This document shows, in pieces, positions 17,348-25,816 of a stretch of DNA of 55,479 nucleotides (its first letter is position 1; each line of letters begins with the position of its first letter). The translations under genes were made by a program, and so were the position numbers. This DNA is from Anaerobranca californiensis DSM 14826 (lineage in GTDB: Bacteria; Bacillota; Proteinivoracia; Proteinivoracales; Proteinivoracaceae), in contig NZ_FRAI01000013.1 in assembly GCF_900142275.1 (NCBI RefSeq), positions 1 through 55,479 of the forward strand. The letters run 5' to 3'. The notes under the pieces were generated by a model that was not told where the DNA came from, did no database searches, and saw only the letters and a list, made by a program, of their open reading frames with translations.

Positions 17348-17614
17348 TTATTTGTTATTTGTGAATTTTTGTTGAGCTTGGGCTATTTCTTGAGGTTGTG
17401 CAGGTTTTGCTTGATACATATTTCTCTGTTCCATTACATTATATATCGTATTTTGCAATGTATGGCATTCATTTAAACAGCTTAATAAATCTTGGCGAAG
17501 TTGTTGATTATTTACTTCGTTAAGGGCTGTGTTGTAAAGACCAGTTAAAGATTTTTCGCAACTTAAGCAATCATGGAGAATATCTTTTGCTGTGATGTTA
17601 GGATAATTAGCCAA
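17348..17614 (-). CDS. CotF-family spore coat protein
   Basis: 88 residues: ITAKDILHDCLSCEKSLTGL, then YNTALNEVNNQQLRQDLLSC and LNECHTLQNTIYNVMEQR, a helical pattern typical of coat F family proteins. The ~25-residue tail is Gln/Ala rich (KPAQPQEIAQAQQKF). It would be deposited in the spore coat. It follows the smaller coat-like gene by 22 bases in the same direction and is likely co-expressed late in sporulation. ATG 17614 is preceded by AAGGAGGTT. Confidence 0.85.
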   Translation of the reverse strand: MANYPNITAKDILHDCLSCEKSLTGLYNTALNEVNNQQLRQDLLSCLNECHTLQNTIYNVMEQRNMYQAKPAQPQEIAQAQQKFTNNK

Positions 17615-17636
17615 TTAAATAACCTCCTTCAGTGAG

Positions 17637-17834
17637 TTATTGTAAATTTTGATTAGGATTAAGGTGTTTTAATAATTTGTTGTAATGTTGCTGATGTTTA
17701 TTGGCTAAGTTTTGACATTCTTCTCTAACTTGTGGATCATTAGTTTGTTCAGCGTAAAAACGTAATTTCGCCATAGCTAACTGTTCTGCAGATAAGGCGT
17801 CTTCTAAATACAATAATTCTTTTTGAGTTAGCAT
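17637..17834 (-). CDS. Small coat F-related protein
   Basis: 65 residues, helical: LTQKELLYLEDALSAEQLAM then FYAEQTNDPQVREECQNLAN and KHQQHYNKLLKHL. This is the pattern of small coat F-like proteins found upstream of cotF genes in Clostridia; the second helix has ferritin-like spacing. It is probably the first gene of a two-gene sporulation operon with the gene at 17348-17614. ATG 17834 follows AGGAGGTCGT. Confidence 0.75.
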   Translation of the reverse strand: MLTQKELLYLEDALSAEQLAMAKLRFYAEQTNDPQVREECQNLANKHQQHYNKLLKHLNPNQNLQ

Positions 17835-17930
17835 TTTACGACCTCCTATTTAAAATTTATTTTCAAACTTAATTTCCCCAGCAAATTAAATTGTTATACT
17901 GGCAAAAAATAGGGTAAAGGATGATGAAAT

Positions 17931-18668
17931 TTGGCAATAAATAAACTAAATAACAAAAAAATAATGGAAATACTAAAGGAGTTGAAAAAAGAATTTTTAA
18001 AAAATTATGATTTAATTTGGTTGCTTGAACAAAGTTTAGGTCCAGGTAATTGGGATGTTTATAGTGGAGAAAAAGGTTTTTTAATTAAGAGAAATAATAT
18101 TTGTTGGATAAATCCTTTAACTGGTGGGGAACTAGAAGAATTTTATAAATTCATAACAAAAGATCTTCCCCTCCATGTCCATTGTTACCAAAACTGGATC
18201 TGTCAATATATTGAAGAAAAGCATTATAGACTATCTAAAGGAGAAAATATTTATTTATATTGTCATCGAGAGAACTTTAAAGGAAGGAAAAAGGTTATTT
18301 CTACACAAATCACCTATGAAGATGTTCAAAAAAGCAAAGAAAAGTGGTATAGCCCAGAAGTATTAGATTTTCTAAAACAAAATCAAAGGGTTTATGGTAT
18401 AATAAATAGTGATAATTTACTTATAGGTTGGTGTTATATAGATAGCTTAACTAAAGGAGTTGCAGAGATATATAGGGTAGAAGTACATCCAATGAACAGG
18501 AGAAGGGGCTATGCCATCGATATTCTAAGTAGTGCAATTGAAGACATTTTTAATAAAGAAAATTATGTAGTAGCTAATATAGATTCCAATAATATAGAAG
18601 GAATAAATTTGTTACAAAAACTTGGCTTTAAAGAAATTCAACGGGAATACCGTTATTTCCTCAAATAA
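17931..18668 (+). CDS. GNAT-family N-acetyltransferase with an extra N-terminal domain
   Basis: 245 residues. The C-terminal ~110 are a GNAT domain (GVAEIYRVEVHPMNRRRGYA with the acetyl-CoA loop RRRGYA, then ANIDSNNIEGINLLQKLGFK). The first ~130 residues do not match a family I recognise; they contain LIWLLEQSLGPGNWDVYSG and are rich in aromatic residues. The substrate is unknown. The start is TTG 17931, preceded by AAAGGATGATG; the nearby ATGs are out of frame and lead to an early stop. Confidence 0.75.
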   Translation: MAINKLNNKKIMEILKELKKEFLKNYDLIWLLEQSLGPGNWDVYSGEKGFLIKRNNICWINPLTGGELEEFYKFITKDLPLHVHCYQNWICQYIEEKHYRLSKGENIYLYCHRENFKGRKKVISTQITYEDVQKSKEKWYSPEVLDFLKQNQRVYGIINSDNLLIGWCYIDSLTKGVAEIYRVEVHPMNRRRGYAIDILSSAIEDIFNKENYVVANIDSNNIEGINLLQKLGFKEIQREYRYFLK

Positions 18669-18708
18669 TAAAAAAGCAAGATTCATTGAAAAATCTTGCT
18701 TTTTTATT
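18669..18708. terminator. Bidirectional terminator between convergent genes
   Basis: Stem AAAAAAGCAAGATT / AATCTTGCTTTTTT with a short loop, between the GNAT gene and the convergent yaaR. A and T runs on either side allow use on both strands. It belongs to the GCAAGATT hairpin family seen also at 23947 and 34346. Confidence 0.85.
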
Positions 18709-19158
18709 TTAAATCGCTATATTTAGTAATAATCCCTTTATATAGTTAATTTTATCTAAGATAAATAAATTATCTTTTTCTTCATTCAATAGGTTTTGGG
18801 TAATTTCCTCTAATTGTTCATCTATTTTTTCAATAACTATGTATTGTTTATGGGGATTAAAGTAATCGCCATTTAATATTTTTAAATTATACATTTCTTC
18901 AGTTGCTTTTTTGATAAAAGCAGAAATTAAACTGCGATATTTTTTTAAGTCCTTTAATGTCATGGTTTTTGTTAAAACTTGACCTTGTTTATCAATATCT
19001 ACCAACAATTGATCTAATTCTTTTTTTAAATGGGATATTTTAAATTGTAATTCAAAGGGAGAATGTTTTTGTTCAACATCTGTTATTCGTTGGAATTTAA
19101 TGTTATCTATTAATTTAGAATTAGAAGGGGAAGTTTTTGAATTTACAATCCTGGCCAT
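18709..19158 (-). CDS. YaaR-family (DUF327) protein
   Basis: 149 residues, mostly helical: SPFELQFKISHLKKELDQLL, TLKDLKKYRSLISAFIKKA, and the conserved end EKDNLFILDKINYIKGLLLN. This matches YaaR (DUF327) of B. subtilis, a soluble protein of unknown function usually encoded near DNA-replication genes (holB, yaaT); that context is absent here. ATG 19158 is preceded by GAGGTGATTTT. The 184-base interval to tldD (19159-19342) is AT-rich and shows nothing else. Confidence 0.85.
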   Translation of the reverse strand: MARIVNSKTSPSNSKLIDNIKFQRITDVEQKHSPFELQFKISHLKKELDQLLVDIDKQGQVLTKTMTLKDLKKYRSLISAFIKKATEEMYNLKILNGDYFNPHKQYIVIEKIDEQLEEITQNLLNEEKDNLFILDKINYIKGLLLNIAI

Positions 19159-19342
19159 AAAATCACCTCAGTTAAAATTATAACATATAATAGAATTTTG
19201 CCTAGAAGGATAATACTAAAATACTAAATAGAATTTTAATTTATAATAAAATTTTTAAAATGTACAAAAAATAGAAGGAAAACCTGTGTTTTTATAGAAA
19301 TAATAATTAGAGTTACGAAATTTATATAAAGGGGGTCACAAA

Positions 19343-20731
19343 ATGTTAGATAAAGGATTAGTACAAGAGGTACTTAATGAAGCATTAAAAACAGGGGGAG
19401 ATTTTGCGGAAATATTCGTTGAAGATACCCAATCAACATCAATTTTACTATTAGGAGGTGTTGTTGAAGAAAGCAATTCTGGAAGGGACTACGGAGTGGG
19501 AATTAGGATCTATTATGGTTTAAATTCAGTATATGCATATACCAACGATAGTTCTAAAGAGAACCTCCTTAGAGTAGCTAAAACAGCTGCTGCGGCAATT
19601 AAAGGCACAAAGGGAGATTTAACAATTAACCTAACTACCAGTACTATAGAAAATACCCATTTTATCAAAAAGCTCCCTAACACTATTTCTAAAAAGGAAA
19701 AAGTTGATGTCATGAAAAGGGCATACTCTGTTGCTAAAAATTACAGTCCAGAAATTACCCAGGTTATTGTTCGCTATTTAGATGTAGATCAAAAGGTCCT
19801 AATTGCTAATTCAGAAGGTTTGTTTGTAGAAGATAGAAGGGTAAGGACCCGTTTGCCCATCGAAGCTATTGCTTCTAAGGGGTCGGAAAAACAATCGGGG
19901 TTTTATGGACCAGGGGCCCAAAAGGGATTTGAGTTTTTTGAGGAAATAGATTTAGATTATTATGCAAAAGAAGCTGCTAGAATAGCGGTAACAATGATTA
20001 ATGCAGAACATTGTCCCAGTGGGAAAATGCCTGTAATTATAGATAATGAATTCGGTGGTGTTATTTTCCATGAAGCCTGTGGTCACGGATTAGAAGCTAC
20101 TTCTGTTGCCAAAAAGACTTCCGTTTTTGCCGATAAACTGGGGGAATTAGTGGCCTCAGAATTAGTTACTGCCATTGATGATGGAACTATCCCAAATGCT
20201 TGGGGATCTTCCAATATCGATGATGAAGGGATGAAAACCCAGAAAAATATATTAATTGAAAATGGAATTTTAAAAGGTTACATGATTGATAGATTGAATA
20301 GTCGCCGTATGGGTATGGCTCCAACGGGAAATGGCAGAAGACAAAGTTATAAATTTGCTCCTACTTCCAGGATGACTAATACATATATTGCACCGGGTAA
20401 ATCAACCCCTGAAGAAATTATTAGTAATACCGAATATGGACTTTACGCTAAATACATGGGTGGGGGTTCTGTAAACCCTGCAACCGGTGAATTTAACTTT
20501 GCAGTAAATGAAGGTTATATCATTAAAAATGGGAAAATTCATAAACCAGTTCGCAGTGCTACATTAATAGGTAGAGGGATCGAAGTATTAAAGAAGATAG
20601 ATATGGTTGGCAACAACTTAGGGTTAGGTCAAGGAATGTGTGGTTCTGTAAGTGGATCAATACCTGCTAATGTGGGACAGCCAATGATCAGGGTCTCAGA
20701 AATGACCGTTGGTGGTAGAAAGGGGGAGTAA
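19343..20731 (+). CDS. tldD: TldD-family metalloprotease subunit
   Basis: 462 residues with the zinc site HEACGH at 243-248 (GGVIFHEACGHGLEAT) and the conserved GMAPTGNGRRQSYK and MGGGSVNPATGEFNF segments. TldD is the catalytic subunit of a heterodimeric TldD/TldE protease that degrades unfolded peptides and matures some ribosomal peptides such as microcin B17. The partner gene follows with 3 bases between. No peptide-antibiotic gene is nearby, so a housekeeping role is likely. ATG 19343 lies behind AAAGGGGGTCACAAA. Confidence 0.93.
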   Translation: MLDKGLVQEVLNEALKTGGDFAEIFVEDTQSTSILLLGGVVEESNSGRDYGVGIRIYYGLNSVYAYTNDSSKENLLRVAKTAAAAIKGTKGDLTINLTTSTIENTHFIKKLPNTISKKEKVDVMKRAYSVAKNYSPEITQVIVRYLDVDQKVLIANSEGLFVEDRRVRTRLPIEAIASKGSEKQSGFYGPGAQKGFEFFEEIDLDYYAKEAARIAVTMINAEHCPSGKMPVIIDNEFGGVIFHEACGHGLEATSVAKKTSVFADKLGELVASELVTAIDDGTIPNAWGSSNIDDEGMKTQKNILIENGILKGYMIDRLNSRRMGMAPTGNGRRQSYKFAPTSRMTNTYIAPGKSTPEEIISNTEYGLYAKYMGGGSVNPATGEFNFAVNEGYIIKNGKIHKPVRSATLIGRGIEVLKKIDMVGNNLGLGQGMCGSVSGSIPANVGQPMIRVSEMTVGGRKGE

Positions 20732-20734
20732 TTT

Positions 20735-22087
20735 GTGAATATACAAAATTTTAAAGATAAATTATTTGCTAAAGGTAAAGAATATGGTTTTACAGATATG
20801 GAAATTTATTTTACTAGAAATAATAACTTTAGTGTAAAAATTTTTAAAGGAGAAGTAGATGATTATTCTGTGGCTGATGAATCTGGCCTAGCCTTTAGGG
20901 GTTTATACAATGGTAAAATGGGCTATTCTTTCACAGAAAAAATTGATGAAAGTTCTATCGATATCTTGGTTGAAGAAGCAAAGGGAAATGCTATGATAAT
21001 CGAAGATGAAGATGAAATGGAAATTTTCTCTGGATCACCACAGTACAGTGATTACGACGGATACAACAGGGAATTAGAAAACTTCACAGCGGAAAGGAAG
21101 ATCCAGTTCGCTAAACAGTTAGAAGAAGCTGCTTTTGCCCAGGATAAAAGGGTGGTGGCTGTAAATTATTGTTTAATGGCTTCCGGTGAAGGGGAAAAAA
21201 TTATCAGTAATACTAAAGGTTTAGAAAAGATGGCAAAGGATAATTTGGCTTATACATATCTTTCTGTAGTCGTTAAAGAGGGAGAAAACATCAAAACTGG
21301 AGCTAAGTTTTTAGGTTCAGCCAATCCCCAAGATTTCAATGCTGAAGAGATTGCTCAAAAGGCAGTTAAAGAAGCTTTATCAATGTTAGGAGCAGAAACA
21401 GTAAAATCAAAGACATATCCAGTTATTTTTAGAAATGATATGGCTAACAGCTTGTTGGCGACATTTAGTTCAATTTTTTCAGCAGAAAATGTACAAAAGG
21501 ATTTATCCCTTTTAAAAGGTAAATTGGGAGAAACAATTGCTAGTGAAAAAGTGACGTTAATTGATGATCCTTTAATGAAAAATGGTTTTGCTTCTACACC
21601 CTTTGATGCCGAAGGAGTAGCAACATATACCAAAGAAATAATCAGTGGAGGTAGATTAACTACTTTCCTTCATAATTTAAAGACTGCTAAAAAAGATGGA
21701 GTTAAATCAACAGGTAATGCTTATAAACCATCCTTTAAAGGTGCTGTGGGGATTGCTCCAACTAATATGTACATTAAACCTGGAAGTAAAACATTGGAAG
21801 AGTTAGTTACCACTATCGACGAAGGATTAGTTATTACCGATGTACAAGGATTACATTCTGGGACTAACACCGTAAGTGGAGATTTTTCATTAGCTGCCCA
21901 AGGTTTCCTAATCGAAAAAGGTAAAATTGTAAGACCTGTAGACCAGATAACTATAGCAGGAAACTTTTACGAAGTATTAAAGGATATTGAAGAAGTAGGA
22001 AATGATTTAGAATTTGGTTTACCATCTAGGGGATATTTTGGTTCACCATCATTAAAAATCAAAAAAATTGCCGTATCAGGTAAATAA
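20735..22087 (+). CDS. tldE: TldE/PmbA-family protease subunit
   Basis: 450 residues. It has the PmbA/TldE architecture without the HExxxH zinc motif (YPVIFRNDMANSLLATFSSI, the GFASTPFDAEGVATYTKE segment, and the SGTNTVSGDFSLAAQGFLIE segment before the C-terminus). It forms the non-catalytic half of the TldD/TldE peptidase. GTG 20735 follows AGGGGGAGTAATTT. It is cotranscribed with tldD and ended by a terminator at 22096-22123. Confidence 0.92.
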   Translation: MNIQNFKDKLFAKGKEYGFTDMEIYFTRNNNFSVKIFKGEVDDYSVADESGLAFRGLYNGKMGYSFTEKIDESSIDILVEEAKGNAMIIEDEDEMEIFSGSPQYSDYDGYNRELENFTAERKIQFAKQLEEAAFAQDKRVVAVNYCLMASGEGEKIISNTKGLEKMAKDNLAYTYLSVVVKEGENIKTGAKFLGSANPQDFNAEEIAQKAVKEALSMLGAETVKSKTYPVIFRNDMANSLLATFSSIFSAENVQKDLSLLKGKLGETIASEKVTLIDDPLMKNGFASTPFDAEGVATYTKEIISGGRLTTFLHNLKTAKKDGVKSTGNAYKPSFKGAVGIAPTNMYIKPGSKTLEELVTTIDEGLVITDVQGLHSGTNTVSGDFSLAAQGFLIEKGKIVRPVDQITIAGNFYEVLKDIEEVGNDLEFGLPSRGYFGSPSLKIKKIAVSGK

Positions 22088-22092
22088 ATAAA

Positions 22093-22128
22093 ACTCCCCA
22101 TTTATCCGTAAGGGTAAATGGGGTTAAT
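22093..22128 (+). terminator. Hairpin after tldE
   Basis: Stem CCCCATTTA (22096-22104) / TAAATGGGG (22115-22123) with a weak T run (TTAATAATAATT). Confidence 0.65.
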
Positions 22129-22136
22129 AATAATTA

Positions 22137-22165
22137 TTGTTATTAGTTTTATTTTTTGATAGAAT
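22137..22165 (+). promoter_or_regulatory. Promoter of the ZIP transporter gene
   Basis: -35 TTGTTA (22137-22142) and -10 TAGAAT (22160-22165) with a 17-base spacer, about 30 bases before the TTG start. Confidence 0.5.
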
Positions 22166-22194
22166 AATAAAAAAGTTATAAGGAGGGGATTATT

Positions 22195-22920
22195 TTGTTA
22201 GAAACTTTACTAGTCAGTTCTTTAGCAGGTTTAGCAACTGCCGTTGGTGCTTTATTAGTTATCTTATTTAAAAAACCAGGGGAAAAAGTTATTTTTACTA
22301 CTATGGGTTTTGCAGCAGGGATTATGATTGCTATTTCTACTTTAGAACTTATTCCAGAAGCCGCCGAGTTAGGGGGTAATTTTAACACTGCCTTAGGTTT
22401 TACTTTAGGAGTTTTATTAATGTTTTTATTAGATATTTTGGTACCCCATTCCCATATTGGTTCTGGAGAAATGGAAAATGATGAAAAGGGTAAATTTAAA
22501 AAAATGGGTTATTTTATATTTTTAGGGATAGCCATACATAACTTGCCAGAGGGTTTAGCTATTGGGGCAGGCTTTGAAGCTGGAAAGTCTTTGGGAATAT
22601 CCATTGCCATTGCCCTAGCTATCCACAACGTACCGGAAGGAATGGCAACTGCTGTCCCCCTATTGGCTGGAGGGGTTAGCAAGTTAAAGGTTATTTTTCT
22701 AACTTTAATAGCTGGGATGATGTTCCCAGTCGGGACCATTATAGGTATGTTGTTTTTTCAAATATCTGAGGGTTTTGTTGCCATTGGTTTAAGTTTAGCA
22801 GCAGGGGCCATGATATATATCGTTTCTGATGAGTTAATACCCCACTCCCATGGAGGACATTCTCATTGGGGAAATTTAGGATTACTTTTAGGATTTTTAT
22901 TAGGATTTTTAATATTATAA
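22195..22920 (+). CDS. ZIP-family divalent metal transporter (ZupT-like)
   Basis: 241 residues with about eight membrane helices. The signatures of TM4 and TM5 are intact (AIHNLPEGLAIGAGFEAG and ALAIHNVPEGMATAVPL); their His, Asn and Glu residues line the binuclear metal site. A His-bearing loop (PHSHIGSGEMEND) lies after TM3 and another near the C-terminus (PHSHGGHSHWG). It imports zinc or another divalent metal; which one cannot be told. TTG 22195 follows AAGGAGGGGATTATT. Confidence 0.9.
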   Translation: MLETLLVSSLAGLATAVGALLVILFKKPGEKVIFTTMGFAAGIMIAISTLELIPEAAELGGNFNTALGFTLGVLLMFLLDILVPHSHIGSGEMENDEKGKFKKMGYFIFLGIAIHNLPEGLAIGAGFEAGKSLGISIAIALAIHNVPEGMATAVPLLAGGVSKLKVIFLTLIAGMMFPVGTIIGMLFFQISEGFVAIGLSLAAGAMIYIVSDELIPHSHGGHSHWGNLGLLLGFLLGFLIL

Positions 22921-22988
22921 TTATAAAAAGTAGCATTTTAGCCACTTTAAATTCCAGCACCTAATTCTCCTCAGGTCAAAAATCTCCC

Positions 22989-23018
22989 TTGATGTCATTC
23001 TCAATTAAGGTGTATAAT
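22989..23018 (+). promoter_or_regulatory. Promoter of the Rossmann-chemoreceptor gene
   Basis: -35 TTGATG (22989-22994), 18-base spacer, -10 TATAAT (23013-23018), 45 bases before the ATG. This is the vegetative sigma-A pattern. Confidence 0.55.
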
Positions 23019-23063
23019 TTAGTTATCTAAATATTTAATAGCAAAATTTTAGGAGGTAATCTA

Positions 23064-23915
23064 ATGAGGATTGGAATTATAGGAGCTGGAGTTGGTGGAA
23101 CATCAATTCTTAGAATTTTGAATGAACTAAATACAGTAGATGTACTTTGGATCACAGATATTAACCAACAAGCAGAAGGAATAAAATTGGCAAAAAAAAA
23201 TGGGATAAACACAGGGGATGATTTTTTAAAATTTTTACATAGTGTCCCTGTAGACTGTATCATCGAAGCTACCGGTGTAGAAAAGGTGAAAAAATTATTA
23301 ATTGAAAATGTTCCTGAAAATACGACAGTTATTGATGGACAAGCTGCTAATTTGTTAATGGAGATAGTTTCAGGTAGAGATAACTTAATTAGGGAACTAA
23401 AAAATATGGCTTTTAAACTTGAACAAGACTTAACCCACCTCAATCAAGGGATTTTAGATGTGGGTAAAGCATTGGAAGAAATTAAAAATGGTACATATGA
23501 TTTGTCTCAGATGGGTGAAAGGTTAGTGGAAGAATCATATAAAACAACGGAAGCTTTTAACAGAACCCAAGAAATTTTAGGTTTTATTAAATCTATTAGT
23601 AAACAAAGTAAAATATTAGGTATCAATTCTGCTATAGAGGCTGCTAGAGCTGGAGAGTTAGGCCGTGGCTTTGGTGTGGTAGCAGAAGAAATTAGAACTA
23701 TGGCTGATTCATCGGAGAAATCAGTAGAGGAGATCCAACAGGTAATCTTAGATATTCAAAATAATATGGATGGAGTTCAAAAGGGAATTAATATCGCTTC
23801 AGATGTTGCCCATAAACAAGCTGAAGCTACACAACGGGCCAGTCTTTTATTGAAGAAATTATCAAGTATTTCCAGAGAAATAAAAGAGTTTGCTGAAGAA
23901 CTAGTTTCTCTCTAA
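23064..23915 (+). CDS. Soluble chemoreceptor with N-terminal NAD(P)-binding Rossmann domain
   Basis: 283 residues. Residues 1-110 are a dinucleotide-binding fold (RIGIIGAGVGGTSILRILNE, a GxGxxG motif; then VDVLWITDINQQAEG and VDCIIEATGVEKVKKLL), like the NAD domain of homoserine or aspartate dehydrogenases but with no catalytic domain. Residues 130-283 are a coiled-coil chemoreceptor signalling domain with the hairpin tip (ILGINSAIEAARAGELGRGF then GVVAEEIRTMADSSEKS). No membrane segment is present. It probably signals cytoplasmic redox or nucleotide state to a CheA/CheW complex; that is inference. A stand-alone cheB follows after a terminator. ATG 23064 has AGGAGGTAATCTA. Confidence 0.9.
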   Translation: MRIGIIGAGVGGTSILRILNELNTVDVLWITDINQQAEGIKLAKKNGINTGDDFLKFLHSVPVDCIIEATGVEKVKKLLIENVPENTTVIDGQAANLLMEIVSGRDNLIRELKNMAFKLEQDLTHLNQGILDVGKALEEIKNGTYDLSQMGERLVEESYKTTEAFNRTQEILGFIKSISKQSKILGINSAIEAARAGELGRGFGVVAEEIRTMADSSEKSVEEIQQVILDIQNNMDGVQKGINIASDVAHKQAEATQRASLLLKKLSSISREIKEFAEELVSL

Positions 23916-23946
23916 ATATATTTATTTTGTATATATTTAAAATAAA

Positions 23947-23990
23947 AGAGCAAGGTTAGAGTTTTTTAAGACTAATCTTGCTTTTTTTTA
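23947..23990 (+). terminator. Terminator after the chemoreceptor gene
   Basis: Stem AGCAAGGTTAG (23949-23959) / CTAATCTTGCT (23972-23982), one G-T pair, then a run of at least eight Ts. Confidence 0.88.
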
Positions 23991-24055
23991 ATACTAGCTA
24001 AGGAATAATTAATATACTATAATATTAGTAATAAATAGCAGTTTGAGGTGAAAAA

Positions 24056-25087
24056 ATGGTAAAAGTAATAATAATTGATGATTCTGTATTTATGCGAAGG
24101 GTAATTAGAGATATTTTAACAAAAAATGGAATAGAGGTCATAGCTGAAGGAGAAAATGGTTTTGTAGGTTTAAAGTATATTTTAGAACTTAACCCTGATG
24201 TGGTGCTGTTAGATATAGAAATGCCTGTTCTTACTGGATTAGATACTTTAGCCCTTATAATGAAGAAAAAGCCTACTCCAGTTATAATGTTTAGTACTTT
24301 AACTAAAGAAGGGGCTAATGTAACTATGGAAGCCCTTAAATTAGGGGCTGTGGATTTCTTACATAAACCGAATAATAGTTTGGAAATACATAATATTGAA
24401 GAAGTATTAGTGGAAAAAATTAACACAGCAGCTAAAGCTAATATTAAAAAGGCTCAAGGGAGTGGAAGGAAAAAAACTTTAAATTCAAATACTCAAAATA
24501 AATTAACACTTCTAGGAGAAGTTAATAAAATCTGTGTCATCGGTTGTTCTACAGGTGGTCCTAAGGCGTTAACAAACATCTTTGAAAATTTGCAGGAATT
24601 AAAAGAACCCATCTTAGTTGTTCAACATATGCCTGCCTTTTTTACCAAAACTTTAGCTAAAAGGTTAGATGATATTACCCCTTATTTAGTAAAAGAAGGT
24701 GAGGATAATGAGGAGATTAAAAAAGGAGTAGTTTATTTGGCACCAGGAGATTATCATATGATAGTGGAAGAACAAAGGGGCAAGTTTTTTCTTAGGTTGA
24801 ATAAACAGCCTGCCATCCATGGTTGTAGACCTGCCGTTGATCCCCTCTTTAAATCCGTTGCCCCTATTTTTAAAGATAGAGTTTTAGGTTGTATTCTTAC
24901 AGGAATGGGAAAAGATGGGACTGAAGGCTGTGAAGCAATCAAAGGGTATGGTGGCAAAGTTTATGTAGAAAGTGAAGAAACTTGCACTATCTATGGTATG
25001 CCCAAACAGGTGGTGGAGCGGAATTTAGCTGATAAAATAGTACCTATAAATTTATTTGCCGATGAAATACGGGATTTTCTAAAATAA
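24056..25087 (+). CDS. cheB: Protein-glutamate methylesterase CheB
   Basis: 343 residues: receiver domain (Asp8/Asp9, phospho-acceptor Asp53 in VVLLDIEMPVLTG), linker, and a C-terminal methylesterase domain with the Ser-His-Asp triad (Ser165 in GCSTGGPKAL, His in VVQHMPAFFTKTLAKRL, Asp in LTGMGKDGTEG). It removes methyl groups from chemoreceptor glutamates. No cheR, cheA, cheW or cheY lies in the window; the receptor gene immediately upstream is the natural local substrate. ATG 24056 follows GAGGTGAAAAA. Confidence 0.94.
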   Translation: MVKVIIIDDSVFMRRVIRDILTKNGIEVIAEGENGFVGLKYILELNPDVVLLDIEMPVLTGLDTLALIMKKKPTPVIMFSTLTKEGANVTMEALKLGAVDFLHKPNNSLEIHNIEEVLVEKINTAAKANIKKAQGSGRKKTLNSNTQNKLTLLGEVNKICVIGCSTGGPKALTNIFENLQELKEPILVVQHMPAFFTKTLAKRLDDITPYLVKEGEDNEEIKKGVVYLAPGDYHMIVEEQRGKFFLRLNKQPAIHGCRPAVDPLFKSVAPIFKDRVLGCILTGMGKDGTEGCEAIKGYGGKVYVESEETCTIYGMPKQVVERNLADKIVPINLFADEIRDFLK

Positions 25088-25090
25088 TAG

Positions 25091-25816
25091 ATGATGAGTG
25101 ATAATATGCATAAAATATTAATTGTTGAAGATGAAAGTGCTATTTTAGAACTGATAAAATTTAATGTAAAAAAAGAAGGTTATGATGTAGTTGAAGCCCG
25201 GGATGGTAATACCGCTTTAACTTATTTAAAGGAAAATAAAGTGGATTTGGTTATTCTAGATTTAATGCTGCCTGGTATTGATGGGATAGAGATATGTAGG
25301 CATATTAGGCAAATGTATGGATTTAGTGTATATGTTATTATGTTAACAGCTAAGGGTGAAGAAATTGATAAAATTGTAGGATTAGAGATCGGTGCAGATG
25401 ATTACATGACAAAACCTTTCAGTCCAAGGGAACTGCTGGCAAGGATAAAGGCTGCTTTTAGAAGAAATATTGATATAGGAGATAGAGAAAAGAAATTTAT
25501 CGTTAAGGGCGATTTAAAAATCGATAAAGATCAGTATTATTGTGAGTATAAAGGGGTACCATTAGACCTCACCCCTAAACAATTTTCCTTATTACTTTAC
25601 CTAGTTGAAAACGCTGGCAAGGTTTGTACTAGGGAAGAATTATTATCTAAAGTATGGGGATATGATTATTTAGGAGATAGTAGAACGGTAGATGTCCATA
25701 TCAGACAGTTAAGACAAAGTTTATCAGATATAGATGATAATGATATACCTATCCAAACATTGTGGGGAGTAGGTTATCGTTTTAGGAGTGAAAGTAGTGG
25801 CATCAATAAAAAGTAA
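25091..25816 (+). CDS. PhoB-type response regulator
   Basis: 241 residues counted from ATG 25091; ATG 25106 (HKILIVEDESAIL) is an equally good start and matches the family N-terminus more closely. Receiver domain with Asp57 in LVILDLMLPGIDG and Lys in DDYMTKPFSPREL; OmpR-type winged helix with DLTPKQFSLLLYLVENAG and SRTVDVHIRQLRQSL. The partner kinase gene overlaps its 3' end. The order and kinase architecture are those of PhoP/PhoR or WalR/WalK systems; phosphate control is possible but no pst or pho genes are adjacent. Confidence 0.92.
   Translation: MMSDNMHKILIVEDESAILELIKFNVKKEGYDVVEARDGNTALTYLKENKVDLVILDLMLPGIDGIEICRHIRQMYGFSVYVIMLTAKGEEIDKIVGLEIGADDYMTKPFSPRELLARIKAAFRRNIDIGDREKKFIVKGDLKIDKDQYYCEYKGVPLDLTPKQFSLLLYLVENAGKVCTREELLSKVWGYDYLGDSRTVDVHIRQLRQSLSDIDDNDIPIQTLWGVGYRFRSESSGINKK

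Noticed and set aside
25788-25800. GTG 25788 as kinase start
   Set aside because: It overlaps its own Shine-Dalgarno AGGAG; GTG 25797 has correct spacing.
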